This document shows positions 46,601-60,100 of a DNA stretch of 64,000 bases, in pieces. The notes beneath the pieces were generated by a model. That model saw nothing but the letters and a program-made list of their open reading frames with translations, did no database searches and was not told where the DNA came from. The position numbers and the translations under genes are program-made. Each line of letters starts with the position of its first letter. Within the stretch, counting starts at the first letter, position 1. This DNA is from Oryzias latipes (lineage: Eukaryota; Chordata; Actinopteri; Beloniformes; Adrianichthyidae), in assembly GCF_002234675.1 (NCBI RefSeq), contig NC_019866.2, positions 6,739,307 to 6,803,306 on the forward strand, read 5' to 3'.

Positions 46601-49600
46601 TTTGAGTGGCGTGCTGTCCCTCTAAGGACTTTTACGCATTCAAGTCTTTCAAAGCGCTTTTCCACAAAGAGACTATGCCATGTGAGCACCATTTAAAAAC
46701 AACAGAGTGCTTTTTCTCTTCTGTGAGACGCGTGTTGGGATCCACTCAGGATCCAAATATAGACAGAACAAAACTGACAGATTAAAAAGGCTCATCCGGC
46801 AGTGTGCGTAAATTGCAGAGTACAGAAACCATTGAAATGGAAAAGAGGGATGTAAAGAAAAGAAAACCTGAAGGACTTTATGATTTAAAAAAAAAAAAAA
46901 CCTTCTTCATATTAAATGATCAGTGATTGCAAGTGATTCAAGTGGTAGTTATTACTCAGCACTGAACAAGTTCTTCCCAATTTTCTTCTAGTCTGAGGAG
47001 AGCAGAGCTTTATTACTTCCACGTCTCCCAAATCTCCCCCAAATTCATTTATTTCTCTGCATTCTCCAAAACAGACTGAAATCACACAGGTATGTGTGCT
47101 ATGAAAGTTCATATCCATGCTTCATATTATTTAGATTACGTTGATTTTTTACCTTTTTTGTGCAAAAAGGACCTCTGAGCATTGTCACACTTACAAGCTT
47201 TAGCAATTATCTTTATCAATCTCTCAAAGCCGTCAATAAATTTTTAGAAATAGTATCGATTCAATGTTGATTCAATCTCTACTAAATCTAAATCTAATTA
47301 AAAAAGGCAATCACTATGAGATAGATTTATCAGAATGTCAATTTCATTTGGAGACAGATACTGCAAAAAATTTCCAAAATGAACATTTTGAGCATTTTCT
47401 TTTTGTATTTTCCTGTGTGAAATTTTCAAAGTAAACAAAAAACCTTTATAAGGAGTTTAAATATTTGTAACTTTTAATTATAAGCCACCAGATTTATTTC
47501 ATAATCTTTGGCAAATTGTAAATGGCATATACTTATATAGCACTTAAAGCTCAATGTTTTACATAATCATCAGCCAAAATAAACTCAAGCTAAAGTCACT
47601 GTTGTTGCTTCTTTAAGGAAAAAAAAATAGTATGACAAATTGATTCACATGGTTTAAAATATTCAGTGAAGGTAAAGATGCAAAAATTACAGTCAAGAAC
47701 TTTTATGTTTAACATGGCGTGACAGGTTATGTGCATTCTGCTCATTTCATATGTTTCCATTTGAAACTTTTACTGAATTTGTAAAGACCTTACCAACATT
47801 TTTTTTTATTTGAAGAAGAATTTAAGGTAACGTAATCAAAAGTTGGTTATTCTTTTTTGTGTAAAAACATACCAAAACATTATATTTTGATTGTTTAGAT
47901 TTAAACAAACCCAACAGCACATCTGTGCAGCTTTTATTATTTGCAAAAAAACAAATTTATGTAAAATAAAAAATAAAAAAGTCAAATAACCCTTTCTCTG
48001 CAACAGAATATCAAGAATTTAAAAGTTTCTGAATAAAATTTTAGGGATCTGATTTATATTAAACTCTACAATGCCTCATATTAGACAATAATTATTGTTA
48101 TTATTATTTTAAGTGTATTTGTCACTTAATTATCTAATTGTTTTGTTGAATATGGTAATAAGGTCATTTTCTTTTTGTAGGATCAATAAAGTTTTAATCT
48201 ATTGTAATGAGAAAAAATATATATGTGCAGAAGAAAATGTATTAAAAAAAAACGTCAAACTTCCTGGCAAAGTTTCAGGAGAAGATAGTCTTGTTTAAGT
48301 CTTGTTTATAGAACAACAATTAATTGAGAATAGTGAGAGATTTATAATTTTCCACAGTTACCTGTACAAATGCTTACAAAGGTAGATAAATAACTAAAAG
48401 AATCATGGACAAAACTTTTTTTTTGGTTTACGTTTTGTGAAATAAATGATGGTAGAGTGAAAAAAAAAAGTTTTATGTTGTTCTTCACAGGAATTCTAAT
48501 CAGATGTCTATTTATGTATTTATTTTGAAGCATTTTTTCCTCATAAATAATCCTATTTTCCACCTCCTGACCAGCATTCTTTCCCTTATTCTTCAAACAT
48601 TTGTTTGAAGATCTGCAAACACCTCCTTTCTGTTTTCCAAAGAAAATGTTTAATTTGTAGCAGCAGTGGAAAAAAACGCAGTCGTAAAGTTTGGAATGAA
48701 GTAATGTTAGACTGGTACCTGATGCTGGCCCTGGGTCTTCATGAAGTCTTCTCTCTTGATGCTCTTAGTCTTATCTGTGCTGTTCTGCTGCAGGTGCTTC
48801 AGTTTTGATGTGGCTGTGGGGTGGGGGGCCTTACCGGGGGTGGCATTATTTCCTCCCTATAGGTGAAAAAGAGATGGAAAAGCAAAGAAAAGATGGGGAT
48901 GAATGTTTTACATGCCGCAATTTTGCAAAACCAGTAAACCAATACATCCTAAAACTTTGTGGTTCACACAAATTTACAGGATTAAAGAAAGGTGTTTTCA
49001 GAACTGATGCTTGGTTCAACGCAAGGCAGGAAACGTTGTGTTTGATGATGAAGAAATGATTAAATTGTCCTCCAATGGTGCCGTCTCTCTTCTGCCTACT
49101 GTTGTTAAAAGGAAAAACCAACAATTTTTACTTGGCTCCAATTTCATCGTCAGAACTGGTACTTCAAAGTGGAGAAGCTGGTGGCTGCCTCTCCAACCTC
49201 AGGCGTTTAAAACATATATCAAGCATGCTAATTTGTGGGTAATACCCCATTTCAGATGTGTAACCTAAAACTGAACTGCAGTTAGGCTTAATAGCAGTGT
49301 CCTTGTCTGGGAATTTATTAGGCCGCAAACGCTGGACACAAAGAAGAGGGGTCATGCTGAAATGATCAAATGACGGAACTGGGAGTGATGAAATAACGCG
49401 TGAAGACTCTGTAATCCTCAGCCATGCTCACGGGAAACGCTCCCTGGCTCCCTATCATAGAGCTGCAATTTAAAATGACAGAGACTGTCAAGTTCTGCCG
49501 CCAAGCCCTGAGAGGCAGGATCCGTTCAGAGCAGGAGGGAATACTCCGCGGGCTATCATGAAACCTCAATGAGGCAGCAGCTCGCCAATCTTTATCTCAG

Positions 49601-52600
49601 TTGACAAAAAAGTTGAAAATTTGGGAGAAATTAACACTAGCTTTCATCATTTAAAAAACACACTTGTACAGATGTTGTCAAATAATGCCAAGACAATGAC
49701 TGTGACATTTTATTCACAATTAATTTTAACAGTAAATATTCTGAAGCTTGTTCTAAATAAAGTAGAACTGAAAAGCTGTGAAGGAAAGAATGAAAATAAA
49801 CAGTTTTAACAGTAGCTAAGAAAGGAAAATTGTCACGGTTCCGCCGTCAGCTGCCTCCCTCCTCCCTGCTCCTCATTGGAACCAGCTGCACCTCATCACC
49901 TCATCACCAGCAGACCTTCTTAAGGAGATCCATCCCAGCATACTACGCCAGTCCGTTACACTCTCTCCGGTGCCTACGCCTGGTCTCTAGTTAAGTCCAG
50001 TTTTGCCAAGTTAAGCCACGTACTTACCTTGCCTTATTCTACGCCTTCAGGTCCGCTCCTCCACGGGTGCCGCTGGTTCTTCCTCGTCACCGGCTGTCTA
50101 CGCCGTCCTCGGCGCCTCCACTCGCTCCAAGCTGTGCTCGCCGTCCTCGGCGCTCCACCTCGTCACAGGCTGTCTACGTTGTCCCTGACATTCCTCCTCG
50201 TCCACGACTCGCATCACCCTCAGATTAAATCTTCTGACTCTGCCTCGTCTCCTGAGTTTCTTCCGGGTTCCAGCAACTGGGTCTCCATAGTGTTTGACCA
50301 TGACAGAACGGACTGGCCATAGCCCAGACCCAGCTGACCCGGAAGGACTCCGCTTCGCAGTCACGCAGCAGGGGATTGCTCTGGGACGCCAAGCGGAATC
50401 ACTGAACCAGATGGCCACCGTCCAGCAGGATCTTTTCCGTCGGCTGGATGGAATATCTCATGCCCTAATGGACCTTACCGGTCAGCAATCTTCCATCGCC
50501 GCAGCCAGCACCTCCTTCTCCGCTACCGGAAGTCCGGGCCCCGCTATCGCTAACGCAGCTAATGAAAACATCCGGCTTCAACCCGAGGTCTTCCATGGTG
50601 ACGTCAAAGCATGCGGGGGTTTCCTCCTACAATGTCGGCTAATTTTCCAGCAGGCTCCGCGACATTACCACGCCGATCAAAGCAAAATAACCCTCATCGT
50701 GAACTCTCTTAGGGGTAAGGCGCTCCAATGGGCGCAGGCTTTTCTTACTGCCAATCCCATACACCAGGTCCCATTCGAGCGTTTCATAAATGAGTTTTGT
50801 CTGGTGTTCGACCAGCCCCGCAAGGAGGAAGAAGCTACTCGCCGATTACTAGCTCTCAGGCAACGCAGCAGATCAGTGAGTGACCATTTAATTGACTTTC
50901 GTATCCTGGCGGTGGAGGCAGGTTGGCCGGACATCGCTCTTAAGGGGGTGTTTTACCAATCTCTCAATGACTCCATCAAGGATCATTTATGTTCTCAGCC
51001 CGAAGCCAAGACTTTTGAGGAGCTCGTCACCGCGGCCTTGCGGTCTGACGTTCGCCTCCGAGAACGCCAGGCTGAGCGTCCCAACTATCAAAAGAAAACG
51101 GTGGTCAAACTCCTGCCTCTGACATCAAGCACTGAATCTCTCCATCCCGTTTCTCATGAACAGGTCAGAGGACCCCCGGAGGAACCTATGCAAATAGGAC
51201 ACTCCAAACTTACACCTGAGGAGCGGCAGAGACGTAGAGACGAAGGTACCTGTTTTTACTGTGGACAGTCGGGTCATCTCGTTCACCAGTGTACCTTACG
51301 TTTAAACGCCAAGACCCCCCGCTAGACGACAGGCCGCGGGCGGGTCACCCTCCTCTCACCACTGAGAACACCTTTTTGTACATCCCTGTCAAGCTATGTA
51401 ACCTTTCAAGAACCCATGTTTGCAAGGCTCTCATTGATTCTGGTTCCGAACAGAGTTTTATTGATAACCATCTGGTCTCTGAGCTCAATCTTCCTACAGA
51501 ACCGTTGGAACATCCCGTCAAGGCGGCTGGACTAGGAGGCCAACTCCTTACTCACATCACCCACCGCACCAAGCCCGTTCAACTAATCTCTTCTGGTAAC
51601 CATCATGAATTCATGCAGTTTTATGTCACTCAATCCCCCCAATCTCCGGTCATCCTAGGTTTTCCCTGGCTGTGCGCTCATAACCCGCAGTTTGACTGGG
51701 TTAACCGGCACATCACCAACTGGAGTACTGCCTGTATGGCTAATTGCCTTCGCTCCGCCATTCCTTCAGTTCCCACAAGTCACTGTCCTACTCCGGAGGT
51801 CATCGACCTTTCCAAGGTACCGTCCTGCTATCACGACCTTAAGACGGTTTTTAGTAAGGCCAGGGCTGGCGCTTTACCACCTCACAGACCGTACGACTGC
51901 TCCATAGAACTTCTAAAAGGGGCTACTCTTCCCAGGGGTCGTCTGTTTAATTTATCAGGCCCTGAGAAGCAGGCAATGGAAAGATACATCCATGAAGCTC
52001 TCGCTTCCGGACACATACGTCCCTCCTCCTCTCCTGTCGGGGCTGGGTTCTTTTTTGTCCAAAAGAAAGACAAAACCTTACGCCCCTGCATCGATTTTCG
52101 AGAGCTTAATCAGATCACTGTTAAAAATAAGTATCCTCTCCCGCTAATCAGTTCCGCCCTTGACTCCGTCCAAGAAGCTCGGGTCTTTACTAAACTGGAC
52201 CTTCGTAATGCCTATCATCTCGTCCGTATGAGGGAGGGGGATGAATGGAAGACAGCGTTTAACACCCCCCTCGGACACTTTGAGTATTTAGTAATGCCTT
52301 TCGGGCTCACTAACGCACCCGCCATTTTTCAACATCTCGTAAATGATGTGCTTCGTGATTTCCTCAACCGTTTTGTTTTTGTATACTTAGACGACATTCT
52401 CATTTACTCCCGTGACCAGGCCCAACACACCCACCATGTCCGGCAGGTACTCGAGCGTTTACTCGAGAACCAGCTTTTTGTTAAAGCTGAAAAATGTGAA
52501 TTCCATGTTCCCACCATCTCCTTCCTCGGGTTTATAATAGAGGCAGGAAACATCCGCCCTGATCCCGCTAAAGTCTCTGCCGTTGCTAATTGGGAACCGC

Positions 52601-55600
52601 CTGAGTCCAGAAAACAGCTCCAACGTTTCCTCGGTTTCGCCAATTTTTACCGCCGGTTTATCCGGAACTACAGCAGCATTGCTGCCCCCCTCACTAAGCT
52701 CACTTCGGTTAATTTCCCCTTTATTTGGACTCAGGAGGCTCAGGCTGCTTTCGACAAGCTCAAGGCCTTATTCACCTCGGCTCCCATCCTCATTCAGCCC
52801 GACCCTCTTCGCCAGTTCGTAGTCGAGGTCGATGCCTCCGACTCTGGGGTCGGGGCGGTTCTCTCCCAGCGTGAGAGCGAGACCGGCAAATTAAAACCTT
52901 GTGCCTTCTTCTCTCGCAAACTCTCCGCTGCGGAGCGTAATTACGACGTGGGTAACCGAGAACTTCTGGCTATAAAACTCGCGTTAGAGGAGTGGCGCCA
53001 CTGGCTCGAGGGTGCGGCTCAACAATTTATCGTTTGGACGGATCATAAAAACTTAGCTTACCTCCGATCCGCCAAACGTTTAAATTCACGTCAGGCCCGT
53101 TGGTGCCTTTTTTTTTGACCGTTTTTCCTTCGTTATTACTTATAGGCCTGGCAGCAGGAATATAAAGCCTGATGCTCTTTCACGTCTCTCCAGCATCAGT
53201 GACAGTCAGGAACCCTCTCCCATTATTTCCCCCACATGTATTATTGGTCAACTCACGTGGGACATTGAGACCCGGGTCCTACAGGCCCAAAACGAAGAAC
53301 CCGATCACCCTCCAGCTCCTGCCAACACCCTTTATGTTCCCTCCTCGCTTCGTTCTGCGGTTTTGGTCTGGGGGCACACCTCTCGCATTTCCTGTCATGG
53401 GGGCATTCAAAGGACTCTAAAACTCCTCCGAAGGAGGTTCTTCTGGCCCACCATGGAGCGCGATGTCAGGGAGTTCGTCGCCGCCTGCGAAGTCTGTGCA
53501 CGCTCCAAGTCCACGCACTCTCCTCCTGCCGGTCTGCTCCACCCTCTGCCTGTTCCTCAACGTCCTTGGTCCCATCTCGCCATGGACTTTGTCACTGGTC
53601 TGCCCCCCTCACAAGGTAACACAGTAATACTCACCGTCATCGACCGTTTTTCAAAATCTGCTCAGTTTATTCCCCTTCCCAAGCTACCCACAGCCACAGA
53701 GATGGCCGATATCGTGGTCCAGAACGTATTCCGCCACCACGGCATTCCCAGTGACATTGTTTCAGACCGTGGCCCTCAATTTGTGTCTCAGGTCTGGAGA
53801 GCCTTTTGTTCTGCTCTAGGGGCCACGGTCAGTTTAACTTCTGGACATCACCCCCAGTCTAACGGACAGGCGGAGCGCGCCAACCAGGAACTCGAGGCTG
53901 CGCTGCGCTGCCTGGCCGCTCAAAATCCGGCCAACTGGTCCTCGTTCCTGGTCTGGATAGAGTACGCCCACAACAATCATCCCTCATCAGCCACTGGTAT
54001 GTCCCCTTTTGAGGTTTCCTTGGGCTACTCTCCCCCCCTTTTTCCCTCTCAGGAGTTAGACCTGGCCGTGCCCTCCATTCAGCACCACCTCCGGAAGGTT
54101 CAGCGCGTCTGGCAGCAGGCCAGGGCTGCTCTCCTGCGCACTCGGGAGAGCAACTGCCGGATTGCTAACCGCCGCAGAGTGAAGGGTCCGACCTACCAGC
54201 CGGGACAGAAAGTATGGCTTTCCTCCCGTGATATCCCTCTTCAAGCCACCTCCCGCAAACTGGCCCCCCGGTTTATCGGTCCCTACACGGTCGAGAAGAT
54301 TATTAACCCCACCTGCGTGCGCCTTAAGCTTCCGGCAGCCCTCAAGGTACACCCCGCTTTCCATGTCTCTCACCTCAAGCCCTTTCAGGAAAGCCCGTTG
54401 TGCCCACCGTCCGCTTCCCCACCACCCGCCCGGGTCATCGACGGTGCTCCTGCTTTTACGGCCCGTAAGGTGCTGGATGTTCGCCGCCGGGGCCGTGGGT
54501 ATCAGTTCTTGGTGGACTGGGAGGGTTACGGTCCGGAGGAGCGCTCATGGATCTCCCGCTCCCTTATTCTGGACCGTGCCCTCATCGATGACTTTTATCG
54601 GGCTCATCCGGATCGTCGCCCTGGACCGCCTGGAGGCGGTCGTTGAGGGGGGGGCACTGTCACGGTTCCGCCGTCAGCTGCCTCCCTCCTCCCTGCTCCT
54701 CATTGGAACCAGCTGCACCTCATCACCTCATCACCAGCAGACCTTCTTAAGGAGATCCATCCCAGCATACTACGCCAGTCCGTTACACTCTCTCCGGTGC
54801 CTACGCCTGGTCTCTAGTTAAGTCCAGTTTTGCCAAGTTAAGCCACGTACTTACCTTGCCTTATTCTACGCCTTCAGGTCCGCTCCTCCACGGGTGCCGC
54901 TGGTTCTTCCTCGTCACCGGCTGTCTACGCCGTCCTCGGCGCCTCCACTCGCTCCAAGCTGTGCTCGCCGTCCTCGGCGCTCCACCTCGTCACAGGCTGT
55001 CTACGTTGTCCCTGACATTCCTCCTCGTCCACGACTCGCATCACCCTCAGATTAAATCTTCTGACTCTGCCTCGTCTCCTGAGTTTCTTCCGGGTTCCAG
55101 CAACTGGGTCTCCATAGTGTTTGACCATGACAGAAAATAAAAGTGATGAAACAAGATTGTTGTCTAAATTCTCTTTCCATGTATTTAAGCAGAGTTAAAA
55201 TTAGCTAAAAGTACATAGGGTGGGTGTCAGGTCAGATCAATAGAGAGGCAATTAATTCCTCTAAGCTCAGCAGGACAGCAGCTCCTACACCAAGCAACGA
55301 GCAGACATGTAGGCAAGAAGTCTGTTGTCTGTTCTCTCAATTTTTTCGATTTCAAATACAATTAGGCACTGATTCCATCAGGGAGCAGACACCAGAGGCT
55401 TAGAGGTAAAGTTCCAAGCTATAGAGAAGAGATGAAGGGGGAAAATAGTGGCGAGGTGCCTCAGAGCAGGAATCTGCACTCGGAGTAAGCGGTAAACCTG
55501 GATTGATGAGGGTTTAGGTGGGACTGGTGGCTTCTTGGTGTCTGCAGTCGGATGGTCAGGCGTCTGTGATGAAACTCTGTCGTTAGTTGACTCAACGTAA

Positions 55601-57105
55601 AGCAGATTGGGTTCAGGATAGCCACTGATCTCAATCAAAGTGTTCTCTAGCTCTCGGATGGTCTCCTCCAAGCTGTCCAGTCTCTTGTAGGTGCTGAGCC
55701 GGACATCACGGGACTTTCCCCTGGGACTGTGTGCAGAGCTGCCACAGGGCTCAGAAGCAATCGGCTGCATCTGTATTTCAGCTGTGTGCTGAACCATCAG
55801 CATGCCATCACCGGTCTCCATCCCCCTTCTAAGAGCATCTGTTAAATAATTCTGCTGGCTTGGCTGCTGAGAGGATTTTATTCTGGGTTTAGGAACTGGT
55901 TTGGACAACCCCAGAAGGGAATAAAGAAGTTTGTAGGCTTCTCTGACATTCATTTCACTTTTGAAGAGCACAAGAAGGGGTCGTTCAGCGAGCTGGGCTT
56001 CAGAGACCTCTTTAGTTTGTGGGGAGATGGTTAGAGTCTGCAGAACTCTGCCTGTTGTCCTGAGCCCCTGCACCTCCTGGGGAGATAAAACCCTAATCTC
56101 CAGTTCTGTTAGAAGCAAGGCAACTTTCTGTTGACAGTCTTGATCTAAAAAGAGTTGCTCCTGCTGACGTGCTGATGCAGTTTGTCCTCCATAGCATCTT
56201 TTGGAAGCATTCGGATCTTGGATCATTTGAAGACTTTTCCAGTGCGGTGATGGATTCTTTGCCTCATGGGTGTTTGCTAAATCTCTGACAGGATCCTCTG
56301 AGTTTGTCGATGAAGAGGGTAAACACTCTGTCAAAACGATGTGAGGGACAGGAGACAACTGCCTTTCCTACAAACAAAGACATCACTTTAGGTACGAATA
56401 CAACCACAAAAAAAACAAATCACGTCTGCTATTTAGGCAGGAGCTTTAGAAAAGTAAAAAACAGTAATGCAAAAAATAGGGGGAAAGCTGTTAGTCTTAT
56501 GCCGTACTTGCTGCCTGTGCAGAAACATGAAGTCTACTTCTATACTTATAATACATGCAAACATAACACTAAAAATGAAAATATCCACACACAAAAAAAC
56601 TGCAACAAAAGCTACTGCAGGTTCACTAACTTGCTCAAACTCTATCAAGCTAAGTCAAAATAATAAACCTTGCGAGAAATTAGCCAAAAATGCAGTGAAA
56701 ATCAACTTTTCTGATGAAGTAGATGTTTTAGATGATCTAACAAAATCAACCAAACAGATCATAGAAAAGAACACAGAGTAGGTCATGTTTTGTTCCCAAC
56801 ACCAGCGGCTTACTTGAAACCCCCCAAAGACAAATTTTCCCTAACAAATATGGTGATGCCTGCAGTTGTTTCAAGAATCAAACCAACATCTGTCCTTTAA
56901 AATGATAGTCAGAGGAACCATCGTTTGTGGTTTAAGTAGCTCGGACTGATGATGGATATTAAAAAGGAAAAAGGAAAAAAAGGTATTCAATCAATGTACT
57001 GTGAATCTGAATGATTATTTTGTATTTAACTTGACAGATTATATATATATAGATATATATCTATCTATCTATCTATCTATATATATATATATCTATCTAT
57101 CTATC

Positions 57106-57156
<51 letters not shown>

Positions 57157-60100
57157 GCATCAACTCTACTGCAGTGAAAAGCACCAAAGCTTTTCAGCAC
57201 CAAAGTACATCTCTGACATGTTAGTGCCATATGAACCATCTCGTACTCTGAGGACCTCAGGGGCCGGCCTCCTGTTGATTCCCAGAGTCAGATCTAAACA
57301 AGGGGAATCAGCGTTTCAATATTCTGCAGCTAAAATCTGGAACAGCCTCTCTGAAGTCATAAGACAGGCCTCTTCTGTGTTCATGTTCAAATCTAGACTT
57401 AAAAAATTTCTGTTTAGCCGTGTATATGACTGAAAGGTCCTGTCTGCACTTTTCTTTCCTTTCCTTCCTTTATTTTTAAATCAATTTTCAAATTTTTTCT
57501 TTTCTTTTAAAGTAAATTTTACGTTGATTATTTCTATGATGTATTGTGATTTTAATGCATTTTTCTGTTTTGTGAAGCACCTTGAATTACTTTGTGTACG
57601 AATTGTGCTATACAAATAAACTTGCCTTGCCTTGCCTTCTTTTGTGGTAAAATAAAAGAAAATGTTTACATTCACCTCAAATGAGATTTGAAAGATAGAT
57701 CTTATTTGTTTTAATTTTTTAAATCTTATTTGACATAATTATTTATTTATTTAGTTTAACTTTTATACACATTGTTACCATCCATTTTCTATTTCTGCTT
57801 TGTTCAGTCACATGGATGCTGGAGCCTATCCCAGCGTCCGAAATACAACCTTCTAATCGATCAGTAATCGATCAACCTATGATCAACCTGTTTTTGGACC
57901 TTAGGAGGAAGCTAACTCATATATGCCCCATTGTCCCTCTTTTTAGGTATTTACATATAATAAAACAATTGGTTTCCATTTGACTAGCTAGACATTTAGA
58001 CCTGTGTGAAAATCCAACTTTGCATTGATGTATCTTCCTATTTCTTATCCTTTTTCTGCAGAGACCCAGCATGCATGCACACGAAGGACCTAAAGAGAAC
58101 AGCACAAACGTCTGTTCCTGAAATTCCTGAGCTGAAGGAGTGCAAAACGTGCAAACAGCTTGTGGCAGTGAGGGTTAAGACCAGAGAGAAGACTAGCAGG
58201 GAAGAGATCCACACTGGTAAACCCGAGTGTTACCTCAGTAGTGCCTAAAGCCTCAGGGGGCCACAGGTCCACACTGGAGGAGGGTGCAGTTTTCCTGCTG
58301 TATGCACTAACACACAGGGAAAGTGAAGAGGGCCGAGAGAGTCTGAGCGGGACTCTCTCGAACAGCTAAGAAATGGAAAAAGGAGGTTTAAAAAACAGTC
58401 ATCAACTGTGAGGTAAAGAGCCACTGATCGCTGTTGTTCCTTTAAATTTTAAGCAGCTCATGTCAAACACAGCTATCAGGGTCCATCTGCCATGATTCTG
58501 ATCTGTGAGCCTAGGGTAATGGTGTAGGCCCATAAGCAGAACGAGCTCTTTGGGCTCTCCCAGAGCCAGGGGCAGGGGGACATATGGCACCTGCTGCTTA
58601 AACATGTGGTAATGATGATGAGTGAATCTGCAAGGGTCTGCGTGCTGGAGGAATCCAGCAGCAGGTCATTATAAAAAGGGGCAGTTATCGTAAAGGTTGA
58701 ACAACAGACTCAACGTAAAATTAATTCTGTCTTGTACCTCCAATTCGGCAGCAATTTTCTCCTCCTCTCCTTCCTCTTTGTCTCTCGATGCCAGGGTTGG
58801 GGGCGTTGATGCGGGGCGAGGGTTTTCAGACACGGTCCTCCTCAGTTTGATGTGTGGCTTTTGGGTCTCGGTCTCTTCTGAATCAGATTTCTAAAAAACA
58901 CAGAAACGGAGTCATAATTTTCACGACCCACATTAGAGTTTGCAATCTAAGTGTTTAACCAAAACACCAAAATCTTTTTTTTTAAATCACATAACAAATA
59001 GGGGCTTCCCCCGACTCCCAACACTCCACAGAAGATCCATCCTACTGGTTTTGGACCAAAAAATATAGCATCCAAGTCTTTAACTTGCAGCTACTGAGGT
59101 GTGTGACGCCAGATTGACCTGGTTGATGCACTAAGGGGACTAAACTGTCGTATCCTATACAACAAGCAAAATGAAAGTCTTTGCACTCCGATCCAAGTTG
59201 CCGATAGTTTTACTTGTATTGATCAAACGGAATCTACTTTTATTTATCCATTCCCTACTACAACAGCAGTCAAAAACCTTTTGGCCTTCTGGCAGAAAAA
59301 CACCTGTTTGAGACCAGCAAATCAACCTGTATTTATAACTGACAGCAAAGAGGACATAGCATACCTACAGGCTCCTACAATATCTATTGATAATGTAGAT
59401 TTACCAAAGATTCAAATGTGCTCTTTCTCTCATATAAATGGTTTTATTTTAAGGCTGTATAATAAAGGGAAGAAGTACTTTTGAAAAATTGCTACCTTTA
59501 CGCTTTTTCCAGGGATTAACGGCTCTCCGCTGCGGGTGGTTATACCCGGGGAAGAAGGGAAACTGCGCCGAGGTGGTGGAGGAGGAGGGGATTTTGAGGG
59601 TTTCTCTGTGCGATATCTCGGCACTGTCAGCTCATCTGGAAAGAAGCAGCAGAAACAGACTAAACTGTTGACATCCATGTTCAAATGCAAGTTGGCTGTT
59701 CTGATTTAAAATATTATTACCAGAGCCACGCCTGGAACCGCCCTCCTTTGCAGAAAGCTTCTGCTGAGGCTTGCTGGTGCGATGTTCAGGGGTTGCTGCT
59801 CCAGTTTGTGGGGTCTGGGTGGATGGGCTGTTGGAGGAGGGTTTGATCTGTTTGGCAGCAAAATCCAAGTCTGGAATAGCCTTCATTAGCTCAGCCTGTG
59901 TCTCCTCCAGCAGACGGTTGATGTCCTGGGCACTGTACTGTGTAAGACTGGCCCGCTTCTCCTCCCAGTCCCGCTCTGCTGCCTGAGGAGAGCATCTAGA
60001 TATTTTACTGTTTCCTTGATTATGAAAGGACTTCCAGAAAATGGTCAAATAAATTTAAGTGGAGAAGAAATTGGTCGTACCAGCCGTACTTCCATGGACA

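Larger units (their letters stand above)
49831..55133 (+). mobile_element. sushi/Tf1-type Ty3/Gypsy chromovirus LTR retrotransposon, near intact
   Basis: 5303-bp element with two 476-bp LTRs that read identically, flanked by a 5-bp AAAAT duplication (49826-49830 and 55134-55138). Internal order: gag with a zinc knuckle, protease, reverse transcriptase, RNase H, integrase, chromodomain. This order and the C-terminal chromodomain define chromoviruses. Gag and pol are in different frames (pol is -1). A self-primer site follows the LTR instead of a recognisable tRNA site. GC content is clearly above the surrounding intron. One frameshift at a T9 run splits pol. It lies antisense in a srcin1 intron. 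Confidence 0.95.
56368..58737. other. srcin1 intron with LINE tail and microsatellite
   Basis: Holds a TA/TATC microsatellite (57040-57152), the 3' end of an L2-like LINE (57155-57635) and a plus-strand open stretch with a splice acceptor (58062-58247, see findings). No srcin1 exon is recognised within. Confidence 0.5.

Noticed and set aside
50029-50322. Open frame inside the 5' LTR (repeated in the 3' LTR)
   Set aside because: GC-rich LTR sequence without stops; the same frame occurs in both LTRs and has no known domain.
54228-54821. 197-codon frame overlapping integrase and the 3' LTR
   Set aside because: Shadow of the integrase/chromodomain frame; residue make-up is unlike any domain.
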